Below, in pieces: positions 10,601 to 16,572 of a DNA stretch of 64,000 nucleotides. The notes under the pieces were generated by a model. That model was not told where the DNA came from. It was given only the letters and a program-made list of their open reading frames with translations, and made no database searches. Numbering within the stretch: the stretch's first letter is position 1; every line of letters begins with the position of its first letter. The DNA lies in NCBI RefSeq assembly GCF_014202995.1, contig NZ_JACHIA010000028.1:1-64000 (forward strand). Direction: 5' to 3'. This stretch comes from Longimicrobium terrae (GTDB lineage Bacteria > Gemmatimonadota > Gemmatimonadetes > Longimicrobiales > Longimicrobiaceae). A program made the translations under genes and the position numbers.

Positions 10601-11448
10601 CCTGGGTGGCCTCGCTCTCCACTGACCTGGGCGGGATGGAATTCACCGCGGACGGCACGCTGGTGGTGGCGGACGTGGCGGGGCGGCGGGTGCTGCGGGT
10701 ACGCCCGGACGGCACCTGGACCCCGGTGTCCGTCGGCACGCAGCCGGTGCTGGATGTGGCGGTGCTCCCGGACGGAACGGTGTTCGCCGCGGCGGGCCCC
10801 AACCTTTGGCGCGTGGCGCCCGGGGCGTCCACCGGAACGCAGGTGCTGGCCACCGCGCGGACGTGGTTCGCCTCCTCGCTCGTGTTCAACCCGGCAGACG
10901 GCTGGGTGTACTACACGACCTCCACCACCCTGCGCCGCTTCAACCCCGTCACCGGGGGGGACGAGGCACGCGGGGGGGCGCTCCCCGGCGGCGCGCTGCT
11001 GAACCTGGTGGTGGGGCGCAGCGGGCGGCTGTACGGCGCGGAAGACGATTTCTACGGCGGCGGCATCCTGGTGCTTGAAACCACGGGGGCGGTGGCGGGC
11101 CACCTCTGGGGGCCGGGAACGGGCTTCGGCATCGCGGTGGGGAACGGGGTGCTGTACGGCAGCTCCTTCTTCCTGAGCGACCAGGTGTGGAGCCTGCCGC
11201 TGGCCGACGCCCCGGCGGGAACCACCAGCGTGGCCGGTGACGCCAACGGGGATGGGGCGATCACGGCGCAGGACGCGCTGGGCGTGCTTTCCTCGGTAGT
11301 GGGGCGCACCCTGCCCGCCGGGTGGAACATGGCCGTGGGCGGCGACGCCAACTGCGACGGCCAGGTGACGGCGGTGGACGCGCTGGTCATCCTGTCCAAG
11401 GTGGTGGCCCGCGACGTGTCGCGGTTCTGCGTGGGGACGGCCCGCTGA
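7624..11448 (+). CDS. M6-family metalloprotease with Big_2, PPC-like and C-terminal dockerin-like domains
   Basis: 1274 residues. The TTG at 7624 was chosen: GGAAAGGTGA lies just upstream and a clean Sec signal follows (SLAAAAALLLAPALHAQ). The catalytic part of M6 (immune inhibitor A-like) peptidases covers roughly residues 90-490, with zinc motif HEMGHALGLPDLYD (His293, Glu294, His297). A Big_2 domain lies around residues 505-590, then a bacterial pre-peptidase C-terminal (PPC) domain (SGSGDADLYVRRG-like, DWYIALRG) around 600-695, a second PPC-like beta domain, and a beta-propeller-like region. The protein ends with two dockerin-type calcium loops: DANGDGAITAQDAL starting at Asp1206 and DANCDGQVTAVDAL starting at Asp1241. 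The secreted protease would degrade extracellular protein. The dockerin end suggests docking to the cohesin-like neighbours. Confidence 0.88.
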   Translation: MNVPVTPLVRRCASLAAAAALLLAPALHAQDVLQQGRAFGIEPSAEVHQLLRAQPGAYEFRRAWRNKVQLIRQERRRVEAAQRGPLLSASALQAAGAAVTGTLRIPVIAGRPSDKGEPYTAAQYQARLFGDGAGAYTAKSFYREMSRGVFTMDGTVTSWIPLPQPSAYYDPSVSTDDTFGRTFEFLRDALTGADPAMDFGQFDNDGPDGRPNSGDDDGYVDAAAFIYPSYGKACGGPGIWPHRYAYSAYTGGVAFSTNDVAARGGTIKVDDYLIQGGLECDGTSLMAIGTFSHEMGHALGLPDLYDTQGPTQGLGEWDLMASGNYRVAASPAHMGAWSKDFLGWVNVETLAGTRTALTLAPVYDAGRVLRYNLPGTREYFLMEHRRPVGSDAFIRGSGLLVYHVDDAIVEARSNSNRVNYGAVHGVDLEEADGLDHLDRATGGNRGDAGDPFPGTGARATFGDATYPSSRTNGGVSTGFEIRGLTYTGGVLTFDVQAGSPSTPVSTITLTPASATLATGTTRQFNATLRDAAGNALAGRAVTWSSDAPALATVSASGLATGVAAGGPVTLSATAEGVTARATVTVTTAPVVGTLLTSGVPVAGLSGASGSEALYRIAVPAGATSLVVTTSGGSGDADLYVRRGVVPSGSTADCSSEGGTTTEQCTITNPGAGDWYIALRGFNTFSGVTLLARVTAASGILALGDSAVGQIATVGGASNFPLALTAGNVIDIGAFRTAGTGFSAYVELFTPAGALAASGEVERAGGSWILPRYTVPATGTYTVRVRDYPRSSGQYTGSFRLRTRRSGVVLALAEVIDPRFVPRGSAPQRDSVWVYNAGSPGTATFTATRIGGAPWLAVNVLGSINAGAPLSSTAPVQVRTRGLPLDRERAVQLAAAEPRPAPAGAVAVEVVMTPGSLAEGYYYDDILIGVAGDVWNTGMLLPADLRLHSPEARTLNTTVPAYPGTMARGPAGELVMASGNGLVRIDPATGAATPWVASLSTDLGGMEFTADGTLVVADVAGRRVLRVRPDGTWTPVSVGTQPVLDVAVLPDGTVFAAAGPNLWRVAPGASTGTQVLATARTWFASSLVFNPADGWVYYTTSTTLRRFNPVTGGDEARGGALPGGALLNLVVGRSGRLYGAEDDFYGGGILVLETTGAVAGHLWGPGTGFGIAVGNGVLYGSSFFLSDQVWSLPLADAPAGTTSVAGDANGDGAITAQDALGVLSSVVGRTLPAGWNMAVGGDANCDGQVTAVDALVILSKVVARDVSRFCVGTAR

Positions 11449-11975
11449 TGCGCATGCGGTGCGCGGGGGTGATGGCGGCGGCGCTGCTGCTGGGCGGGTG
11501 CCCCGCCTCCCCGCCCGCGGCCGCCCCCGTGCCGGTGGCGGCGCCCGCGCGCGGGGAGCGGCCCGGCCACTACCAGGGCGTGGTGATCCAGGTGTCTGGC
11601 GGGGGCGCGGCGGACACGGCGCGGGTGTCGTTCGCGGCGAACTGGCGGCGCGTTGCGGACGGGGCGGATTCGGTGTGGGCCTTTACGGCCCAGCCCGCCG
11701 GGGGCGGCTGGTCGGCGTACGGCCGCCGCCAGGGCGATTCGCTGGTGTGGGCGCTCACGCGGAGGGCGGGTGACGCGGGAACGGTGCGCGAGTTCGCGGG
11801 GCCCGTGGCGGCCAACGGGACCGTGCGCGGATGCGCGCGCCCCCCGCGCGGCGGCCGGTGGACGGGCGGGCGGGGCGGGGAGTACGGCGCCTTTGCCCTG
11901 GCCCCCGTGGGCGAGCCCTTTCCCTCGGTGGCGCAGGTGCCGCTGGCGGCGTGCGCGGCGGCGGCGGGGCGCTGA
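11448..11975 (+). CDS. Small lipoprotein of unknown function
   Basis: 175 residues. The start codon overlaps the protease stop (TGATG), which indicates translational coupling and makes this the fifth gene of the secreted-protein cluster. The signal peptide ends at LLLGGC near residue 17, followed by an Ala/Pro linker. The remainder is predicted beta-rich (HYQGVVIQVSGG, ARVSFAANWRRV, WSAYGRRQGDSLVWALTRR) and resembles small lipocalin-like or META-like barrels only in general style. I do not recognise the family. Confidence 0.7.
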   Translation: MRMRCAGVMAAALLLGGCPASPPAAAPVPVAAPARGERPGHYQGVVIQVSGGGAADTARVSFAANWRRVADGADSVWAFTAQPAGGGWSAYGRRQGDSLVWALTRRAGDAGTVREFAGPVAANGTVRGCARPPRGGRWTGGRGGEYGAFALAPVGEPFPSVAQVPLAACAAAAGR

Positions 11976-11999
11976 CCCCGTGGGAAAGCCCGCCCGGGG

Positions 12000-12028
12000 T
12001 TGACCGATGGGCCCGGGCGGTGTACATT
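12000..12028 (+). promoter_or_regulatory. Sigma-70-type promoter of the tRNA-rnpB cluster
   Basis: TTGACC and TACATT are separated by 17 bp, about 20 bases before the first tRNA. This is the best canonical promoter seen in the window and fits a stable-RNA operon. Confidence 0.75.
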
Positions 12029-12048
12029 CTCCCTCCTGCCGCTGAAAC

Positions 12049-12121
<73 letters not shown>

Positions 12122-12166
12122 CTGGTGCCTCGGCCCCGGTGGGTGGGGAGCGAGAGCAGTGATTGT

Positions 12167-12240
<74 letters not shown>

Positions 12241-12311
12241 CCTTGAGCGGGGCGGGCCAGCACGGCCGCGGTCGCTTTTCGGAGAAGGCGGGTTGGTTCG
12301 GCGACGGTTCT

Positions 12312-12395
12312 GCTCCTGTGGCGGAATTGGTAGACGCGCTAGATTCAGGATCTAGTGGGCGCAAGCTCGTGGAGGTTCGAGTCCTCTCGGGAGCA
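12312..12395 (+). tRNA. tRNA-Leu (anticodon CAG)
   Basis: 84-nt class II tRNA: acceptor GCTCCTG/CGGGAGC, anticodon stem CTAGA/TCTAG with loop TTCAGGA, long variable arm, T-arm GGAGG TTCGAGT CCTCT, discriminator A. Confidence 0.95.
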
Positions 12396-12427
12396 CTGTC
12401 GCGGAAAGCACACCCATCCGGCTCCGT

Positions 12428-12511
12428 GCCCAGGTGCTGAAACTGGTAGACAGGCCAGACTAAGGATCTGGTGCCTTAACCGGCGTGGAGGTTCGAGTCC
12501 TCTCCTGGGCA
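12428..12511 (+). tRNA. tRNA-Leu (anticodon AAG)
   Basis: 84-nt class II tRNA: acceptor GCCCAGG/CCTGGGC, anticodon stem CCAGA/TCTGG with loop CTAAGGA, long variable arm, discriminator A. The loop reads as anticodon AAG, with A at the wobble position. In bacteria A34 is normally confined to tRNA-Arg(ACG), so this leucine tRNA is unusual. All stems pair as expected, so the anticodon assignment looks sound. Confidence 0.92.
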
Positions 12512-12540
12512 TATCATCAAGCAGGTGTGGTTTTGACAAT

Positions 12541-12914
12541 TCGGGTAGCGGGAGGCGAGTGAGGATCGCGGCGCCATTCGTGGCGGCGAGGAAAGTCCGA
12601 GCTCCACAGGGCAAGGGTGCCGGCTAACGGCCGGGCGTCGTGAGGCGACGGAAAGTGCAACAGAAAACAGACCGCCGATGGCCTTCGGGCTCAGGCAAGG
12701 GCGAAACGGTGCGGTAAGAGCGCACCGCGCGGCTGGCAACAGTCCGTGGCATGGCAAACCCCACCCGGAGCAAGGTCAAGCAGAGGCAAGGAGCGGCCCG
12801 TTCCATTTGAGCCTCGGGTAGGCTGCTGGAGGCCGGCGGCAACGTCGGTCCTAGAGAAATGATCCTCCCCCGGCAACGGGGACAGAACTCGGCTTATTCG
12901 CCTCCACATCCCGG
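12541..12914 (+). ncRNA. rnpB: RNase P RNA (class A)
   Basis: It carries the universal RNase P core: GAGGAAAGTCCGAGCTCC near 12590, the ACAGGGCA...GGGTGCCGGCTAACGGCC region, AGAGCGCACCGCGC near 12717, and ACAGAACTCGGCTTA near 12881. The ends pair as helix P1 (GGAGGCGA at 12551 with TCGCCTCC at 12898). It matures tRNA 5' ends, and here it sits inside a tRNA cluster, so it is probably co-transcribed with its own substrates. The ends are estimates. Confidence 0.93.
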
Positions 12915-12921
12915 TACATGC

Positions 12922-12995
12922 GCGCTCGTAGCTCAGCTGGATAGAGCGCTAGCCTCCGGAGCTAGAGGTCACAGGTTCGAATCCTGTCGGGCGCA
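12922..12995 (+). tRNA. tRNA-Arg (anticodon CCG), integration site
   Basis: 74-nt cloverleaf: acceptor GCGCTCG/CGGGCGC, anticodon stem CTAGC/GCTAG with loop CTCCGGA, T-arm ACAGG TTCGAAT CCTGT, discriminator A. Its 3' half is duplicated exactly 2.1 kb downstream, the usual footprint of integration into a tRNA 3' end; the gene stays intact. Confidence 0.95.
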
Positions 12996-12997
12996 TG
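12947..12997 (+). repeat. 51-bp direct repeat, left copy (attL-like, inside tRNA-Arg)
   Basis: Anticodon stem through discriminator of tRNA-Arg(CCG) plus two bases, identical over 51 bp to 15072-15122. Identity ends sharply at both sides: G versus A on the left, AACG versus TTCG on the right. Confidence 0.95.
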
Positions 12998-13006
12998 AAC
13001 GAAGAA

Positions 13007-13037
13007 CCCCATCGCGAGTCATCGCGGTGGGGTTTTT
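13007..13037 (+). terminator. Rho-independent terminator after tRNA-Arg(CCG)
   Basis: An 11-bp stem, CCCCATCGCGA with TCGCGGTGGGG, loop GTCA, followed by TTTTT. It ends the tRNA-rnpB transcript and lies just inside the island. Confidence 0.9.
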
Positions 13038-13070
13038 CGCGTTCCCAGGTTTGCGATCCTGTACTTCTGG

Positions 13071-13086
13071 TGTGCATTCATGCACA
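13071..13086. promoter_or_regulatory. Inverted repeat upstream of the ATPase gene
   Basis: TGTGCAT-TC-ATGCACA, a perfect 7-bp dyad 60 bases before the GTG start and just ahead of a TTGAGA box at 13105. It is a candidate operator for the island genes; no regulator is encoded in the island. Confidence 0.4.
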
Positions 13087-13146
13087 TTCCCTGCAGGAAA
13101 AGCGTTGAGACTGCATTGCCACTGTACTCATGATCCCCGTCCGCCT

Positions 13147-14421
13147 GTGCTGATCCGCTTTCGCGTCGAGAACTTTCGCTCCATCCGCGACGAGCAGGAG
13201 CTTTCTCTCGTGGCGTCGCCGCTTTCGGAGCACACCGAGACGCTGGTGCACGCCGATCGCTACGAGATCGACCTGCTGCGCACGGCCGCCATTTACGGCC
13301 CGAATGCGTCCGGAAAGTCCACCGTGTTCCTTGCGCTGGAATTCATGCAGGCAGCGGTGGAGGACTCGCACCGCATCTGGGCGCCGGACAGGGGCGTCCC
13401 CCGCACGCCGTTCGCCCTGGATCCGGCGGCGGCGGCAGAGCCGTCGTTGTTTGCGGTGGATCTTCTGCTGGACGGAGTTCGTTACGAATACGGTTTCGTC
13501 GTGGATTCGACGCACGTTCACGAAGAGTGGCTGTACGCGTACCCCAACGGACGCAAGCAGGAATGGTTCACCCGGGACGCATCACGGGCGCCGGAGTTTA
13601 CGTTCAGCCGGAATCTCAAGGGAGAGAATCGCACGATCGCCAGATTTACCCGGCCGAACAGCCTGTTTCTTTCGGTTGCTGCGCGGAACAATCATCCAAT
13701 GCTCGACCGCGTCTATGCGTGGTTCGGGTCTGGCCTGTTCATGGTGAGCGAAAGCTCCCGGGCTCACCTTGATCTCGCCGGGTTCAGCATCTGCCAGAAC
13801 GAACAACTTGGGTCTGATCTCCTCAGAATCCTTGAACTCGCGGATCTCGGCATCAGCGGCCTCGAGGTGGTGGAGGGGGACATGAGCGCGTATGCCAGCC
13901 GGCTCGGGCTGAAGGCCGCCGACCCGGAGCTTCCCGTTCCCCCGTTTTCACCTCGTCCCGCGACAACCGTGCGTCTCAGGCATCGTGCGGGGGCCGGGGA
14001 AGACGTAGCTCTGCCGTTCGAGCAGGAGTCGCAGGGCACGCAGACCCTCTTCGCCATGGCCGGGATCATCATGGCGGTGCTAGGGACCGGCGGCGTGATG
14101 GTGGTTGATGAACTCGATCGCAGCCTGCATACGCACCTTGCCCTGAGCATCATACGGATGTTCACGAATCCGGAGACCAATCCGAACAACGCGCAACTGA
14201 TCTTCAACACTCACGATACCAATCTGCTCGACACGTCGATCCTGCGGCGGGATCAGATCTGGTTTACGGAGAAGGGGCAGGACGGCGCGACGCGGCTGTT
14301 TCCGCTCACGGATTTCCGCGCGCGCAAGCACGAGAATCTGGAGCGCGGATACCTGCAGGGGCGGTACGGCGCCGTACCCGCCATCGGTGAACCGAATCTC
14401 GGGCTCACCGCGGGGGATTGA
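13147..14421 (+). CDS. AAA_15/AAA_21-type ATPase of an RloAB-like pair
   Basis: 424 residues. N-terminal ABC/SMC-like signature LIRFRVENFRSIRDEQELSL, Walker A GPNASGKS at residues 51-58, Walker B VMVVDELDRSLH with Asp321-Glu322, and an H-loop FNTHDTNLLD with His356: the set of motifs of the COG1106/RloA class of ATPases that control nuclease partners. GTG 13147 is the start that begins exactly at the family N-terminus; the frame is open back into RNase P RNA and the tRNA, where it cannot be coding. The stop overlaps the next start (TGATG). Expected role: ATP-dependent sensor of an anti-phage module, by analogy with the ATPase of PARIS. Family call firm, defence role inferred. Confidence 0.85.
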   Translation: MLIRFRVENFRSIRDEQELSLVASPLSEHTETLVHADRYEIDLLRTAAIYGPNASGKSTVFLALEFMQAAVEDSHRIWAPDRGVPRTPFALDPAAAAEPSLFAVDLLLDGVRYEYGFVVDSTHVHEEWLYAYPNGRKQEWFTRDASRAPEFTFSRNLKGENRTIARFTRPNSLFLSVAARNNHPMLDRVYAWFGSGLFMVSESSRAHLDLAGFSICQNEQLGSDLLRILELADLGISGLEVVEGDMSAYASRLGLKAADPELPVPPFSPRPATTVRLRHRAGAGEDVALPFEQESQGTQTLFAMAGIIMAVLGTGGVMVVDELDRSLHTHLALSIIRMFTNPETNPNNAQLIFNTHDTNLLDTSILRRDQIWFTEKGQDGATRLFPLTDFRARKHENLERGYLQGRYGAVPAIGEPNLGLTAGD

Positions 14422-15077
14422 TGGCCAGGCGCGACGCTCGCCGGGACTCCGGCCGGGCCCTTCAGCGCAGGGGGCCGACGCGTGATCCGCTTCCTTATAT
14501 CCTCGTGGTGTGCGAGGGAAAGGTGACGGAGCCTCAGTACATCAACGGGTTCAAGATCGCGCACGGTGTAACGACCGTGCGGCTGGACATTCACTCATCC
14601 AGCGGCAATCCGCTCGGGCTGGTGGAGCGCGCGATTGAACTGCGCGACGAGTCGGTCCGCGATGCGCGCCGCGCGGATGATGAGAATCTGGCCTACGACC
14701 AGGCGTGGTGCGTCGTGGACGTGGACGAACATCCGCGGCTGGACGAAGCGCGCGCTCTGGCCGCCCGGAGCAGGATTGAGCTTGCCGTATCCAATCCCTG
14801 CTTTGAACTCTGGCTGCTGCTGCACTTCGCGGATCAAACCGGCCATCTGTCGTGCAGCGCCGCCGTCACCGCGCTCAGGCGGCACCTGTCCGGGTACGAC
14901 AAGCACCTGCGATTCGGTGATCTCGCGAACGGATACGAGGATGCGGTGCGCAGGGCCAGGGCGCTCGACAAGAACCAGGAAAAGCATGGCGCAGCCGGCG
15001 GCAATCCATCCACCGGCGTTCATGGGCTGATGGAGTGCATCCGCCAGAACGGCCAGTCCGCTCGGTTGGAACGCTAG
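14421..15077 (+). CDS. RloB-family Toprim-like protein
   Basis: 218 residues. Conserved RloB features: PYILVVCEGKVTEPQYINGF near the N-terminus (Glu32), WCVVDVDEHPRLDEA (Asp100, Asp102), SNPCFELWLLLHF at 124-136 and NPSTGVHGLM near the C-terminus. The Glu plus DxD arrangement is that of a Toprim-type metal-binding site, so a nuclease or RNA-processing effector is plausible. It is translationally coupled to the ATPase gene by a one-base TGATG overlap. The last Arg codon and the TAG stop (15072-15077) lie within the right copy of the tRNA repeat, so the integration junction provides the end of the gene. Confidence 0.85.
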   Translation: MARRDARRDSGRALQRRGPTRDPLPYILVVCEGKVTEPQYINGFKIAHGVTTVRLDIHSSSGNPLGLVERAIELRDESVRDARRADDENLAYDQAWCVVDVDEHPRLDEARALAARSRIELAVSNPCFELWLLLHFADQTGHLSCSAAVTALRRHLSGYDKHLRFGDLANGYEDAVRRARALDKNQEKHGAAGGNPSTGVHGLMECIRQNGQSARLER

Positions 15078-15122
15078 CCTCCGGAGCTAGAGGTCACAGG
15101 TTCGAATCCTGTCGGGCGCATG
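15072..15122 (+). repeat. 51-bp direct repeat, right copy (attR-like tRNA-Arg 3' fragment)
   Basis: Exact copy of 12947-12997: anticodon arm, variable loop, T-arm and 3' acceptor strand of tRNA-Arg(CCG), without the 5' half. It marks the right edge of the island and encodes the end of the rloB-like gene. Confidence 0.95.
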
Positions 15123-15128
15123 TTCGTA

Positions 15129-15166
15129 CACGAAAGCCCCGCCGTAACATACGGCGGGGCTTTCGT
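15129..15166. terminator. Hairpin terminator beyond the right repeat
   Basis: A long perfect stem CACGAAAGCCCCGCCGT / ACGGCGGGGCTTTCGTG with a 4-5 base loop. Its position right behind the tRNA fragment suggests it was the native tRNA terminator before insertion. Confidence 0.8.
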
Positions 15167-15214
15167 GCGTCTGGATCTTCCGTTCCTGCCGGTGGTCACG
15201 CATGTGGCACGGGC

Positions 15215-15322
15215 TCACCGCGTGCTCACCGGCTCTCCACCACCGCGGAACAGCGTCCGTGGATCGTCATCCGTCCAGATCGCCCGCGCTTCGTATTCAA
15301 TCCGCGCTTCGATTTCGCGCAT
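15215..15322 (-). CDS. Possible 35-residue peptide behind the lasso-leader gene
   Basis: An ATG 16 bases after the leader-peptide stop opens a 35-codon frame starting MREIEARIEYEARAIW and ending in a Gly/Pro-rich tail. The charged helical first half looks protein-like, but no Shine-Dalgarno sequence is visible and I know no family. Tentative. Confidence 0.3.
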   Translation of the reverse strand: MREIEARIEYEARAIWTDDDPRTLFRGGGEPVSTR

Positions 15323-15338
15323 GACGTGATCGGCGAGG

Positions 15339-15482
15339 TCAGGTCTTGAGGTTGTTGCCGCCGTTGATGGAGTCGTTCTTGTTCTTGTTGATGGCAACCG
15401 TAAGCGTCAGAGCGGCCATGTCGCCGAAGACCGAGAGCTTGGGTTTTACGTACGGCTGGCGCGGCGGGGTGGTCTCGGACAT
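15339..15482 (-). CDS. Orphan lasso-type RiPP leader peptide
   Basis: 47 residues with AGGAG eight bases before the ATG. Residues 11-26 (YVKPKLSVFGDMAALT) fit the lasso-peptide leader motif Y-x2-P-x-L-x3-G-x5-T that is recognised by the RRE (B1) partner. The following 20 residues (TVAINKNKNDSINGGNNLKT) are rich in Asn, Lys and Gly, lack the usual N-terminal Gly followed by Asp/Glu at position 7-9, and are encoded by AT-richer DNA than the surroundings. No cyclase, leader peptidase or RRE gene is in the window. It is either an orphan precursor modified in trans or a leader-like peptide with another role. Confidence 0.7.
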   Translation of the reverse strand: MSETTPPRQPYVKPKLSVFGDMAALTLTVAINKNKNDSINGGNNLKT

Positions 15483-15939
15483 GGAACGTCTCCTGGGCGG
15501 CATGAAGGTGGGGCCGGATGAGAAGCCGTGCTTCGCCATGCAGATGCGCGTCAGTCCGCGCCGTTCAGCTGGGGAGCGGGCCTCGGCACAGTGACGGGTG
15601 CATTCAGCACCCGTCACATCTATCCCGGTTGCTGGCCAGGCGCTGTACCTCCTGGGCTCGGCTCCGGGATCGATAGCCGCCCGCTGGGTCGTGCGGGTGT
15701 CTACCGCTCCCACCCGGCCACTGCTCTTGCTTCTTCATGTCGGACCGTTTAGCATACCCGCCCGCAGCTACCTGCCCTCGCGCACCTCTGCATCCCCGTC
15801 GCGACAGCGGACGCGCCCGTAGCACGTTGTAGCACCCGCACTAATCTGGCATTCCTTGCTGCCCGCCTTCACGCGAAGGCGGATCAACCGGAAGGGACTG
15901 ATCTCTCCGGTACTTACCACCCCTCCATGTGGGGATACC
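15483..15939. other. Gene-less stretch between leader peptide and PEGA lipoprotein
   Basis: Divergent intergenic region. The only clear structure is a perfect 11-bp inverted repeat GTGACGGGTGC/GCACCCGTCAC (15591-15617, 5-base loop) about 110 bases upstream of the leader peptide gene, a possible operator or attenuator. No coding signal. Confidence 0.5.
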
Positions 15940-16413
15940 TTGATTCACCGCTCCATCTCCCGCCTCGTAGTGGGCGCCAGCATCCTCGGCCTGGCCGCCT
16001 GCGGCACCATCATGCAGGGCAGCAAGCAGGGCATTGCGATTTCGTCCACCCCGTCAGGCGCCCGCCTCTTCGTGGACGGCCAGGAAGCCGGGATCACCCC
16101 CGCGATCTACCAGATGCCCCGCAAGGGAACGCACGTCGTCCGCATCGAAATGGACGGATACCAGCCGTATGAACTGCCGATCACGAGATCGGTGAGCGGC
16201 TGGGTTGCCGGCAACCTGGTTTTCGGCGGACTGATTGGCCTTGCCGTGGATGCCAGCACCGGCGGTATGTACAAGCTGTCGCCCGATCAGGTTACGGCTA
16301 CGCTGCAGCCCGTTCGCGCGGCTTCGGATGGCCAGGGTGGCGCCATTCAGGTCGTCATGGTGCAGCAGGCCAGTCCCCTCTGGGAGAAGGTCGGTCAGCT
16401 CCAGCCGGAGTAA
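15940..16413 (+). CDS. PEGA-domain lipoprotein
   Basis: 157 residues from a TTG start at 15940. The signal peptide with lipobox LAAC ends near residue 20. A PEGA domain follows: AISSTPSGARLFVDGQEAG, TPAIYQMPRKGTHVVRIEMD, GYQPYELPI. A Gly-rich hydrophobic stretch (WVAGNLVFGGLIGLAVDAST) comes next and is common in this lipoprotein group. The upstream part of the open frame (from 15856) lacks features of a signal peptide, which is why TTG was preferred. Probably a periplasmic or outer-membrane surface lipoprotein; function unknown. Confidence 0.75.
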   Translation: MIHRSISRLVVGASILGLAACGTIMQGSKQGIAISSTPSGARLFVDGQEAGITPAIYQMPRKGTHVVRIEMDGYQPYELPITRSVSGWVAGNLVFGGLIGLAVDASTGGMYKLSPDQVTATLQPVRAASDGQGGAIQVVMVQQASPLWEKVGQLQPE

Positions 16414-16512
16414 CGCCGACCCCGAGCCCGGCTCTCCGCCGCAGTGGGGAGACTGAGCGCGAGTCGCTTGGCCACCGGATTCAATCATCCTGTTGAACGA
16501 CCGGATACACAG

Positions 16513-16544
16513 GAGGCGCCACTCGCGATTGCGGGTGGCGCCTC
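16513..16544. terminator. Hairpin between convergent genes
   Basis: GAGGCGCCACTCGC / GCGGGTGGCGCCTC stem with GATT loop, between the PEGA lipoprotein and the convergent methyltransferase-fold gene; it can serve both directions. Confidence 0.75.
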
Positions 16545-16572
16545 TCGTTCGCTCCTCGTCCGCGCGAGACGG

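Larger units (their letters stand above)
12998..15122 (+). mobile_element. 2.1-kb tRNA-integrated island carrying an ATPase-RloB pair
   Basis: The segment between the two 51-bp tRNA-derived repeats contains only a terminator, a short regulatory region and two overlapping genes (AAA ATPase and RloB-like). No integrase, transposase or replication gene is present, so it is either a decayed remnant or a cargo cassette moved by an integrase supplied in trans. Third-codon positions within it look less GC-extreme than in neighbouring genes, consistent with acquisition. The tRNA terminator that would have served the original locus is probably the hairpin beyond the right repeat. Confidence 0.75.

Noticed and set aside
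7540-11103. 1187-codon antisense frame opposite the M6 protease
   Set aside because: Shadow frame of a domain-rich real gene; composition dominated by Arg, Gly, His and Ala.
12859-13146. Upstream extension of the ATPase gene
   Set aside because: The open frame runs back through tRNA-Arg(CCG) and the end of RNase P RNA; the family N-terminus starts exactly at GTG 13147.
12947-15122. Assembly duplication as the cause of the 51-bp repeat
   Set aside because: The flanks differ immediately on both sides, the repeat matches exactly the tRNA 3' half, and different terminators follow each copy, which fits integration better than an assembly error.
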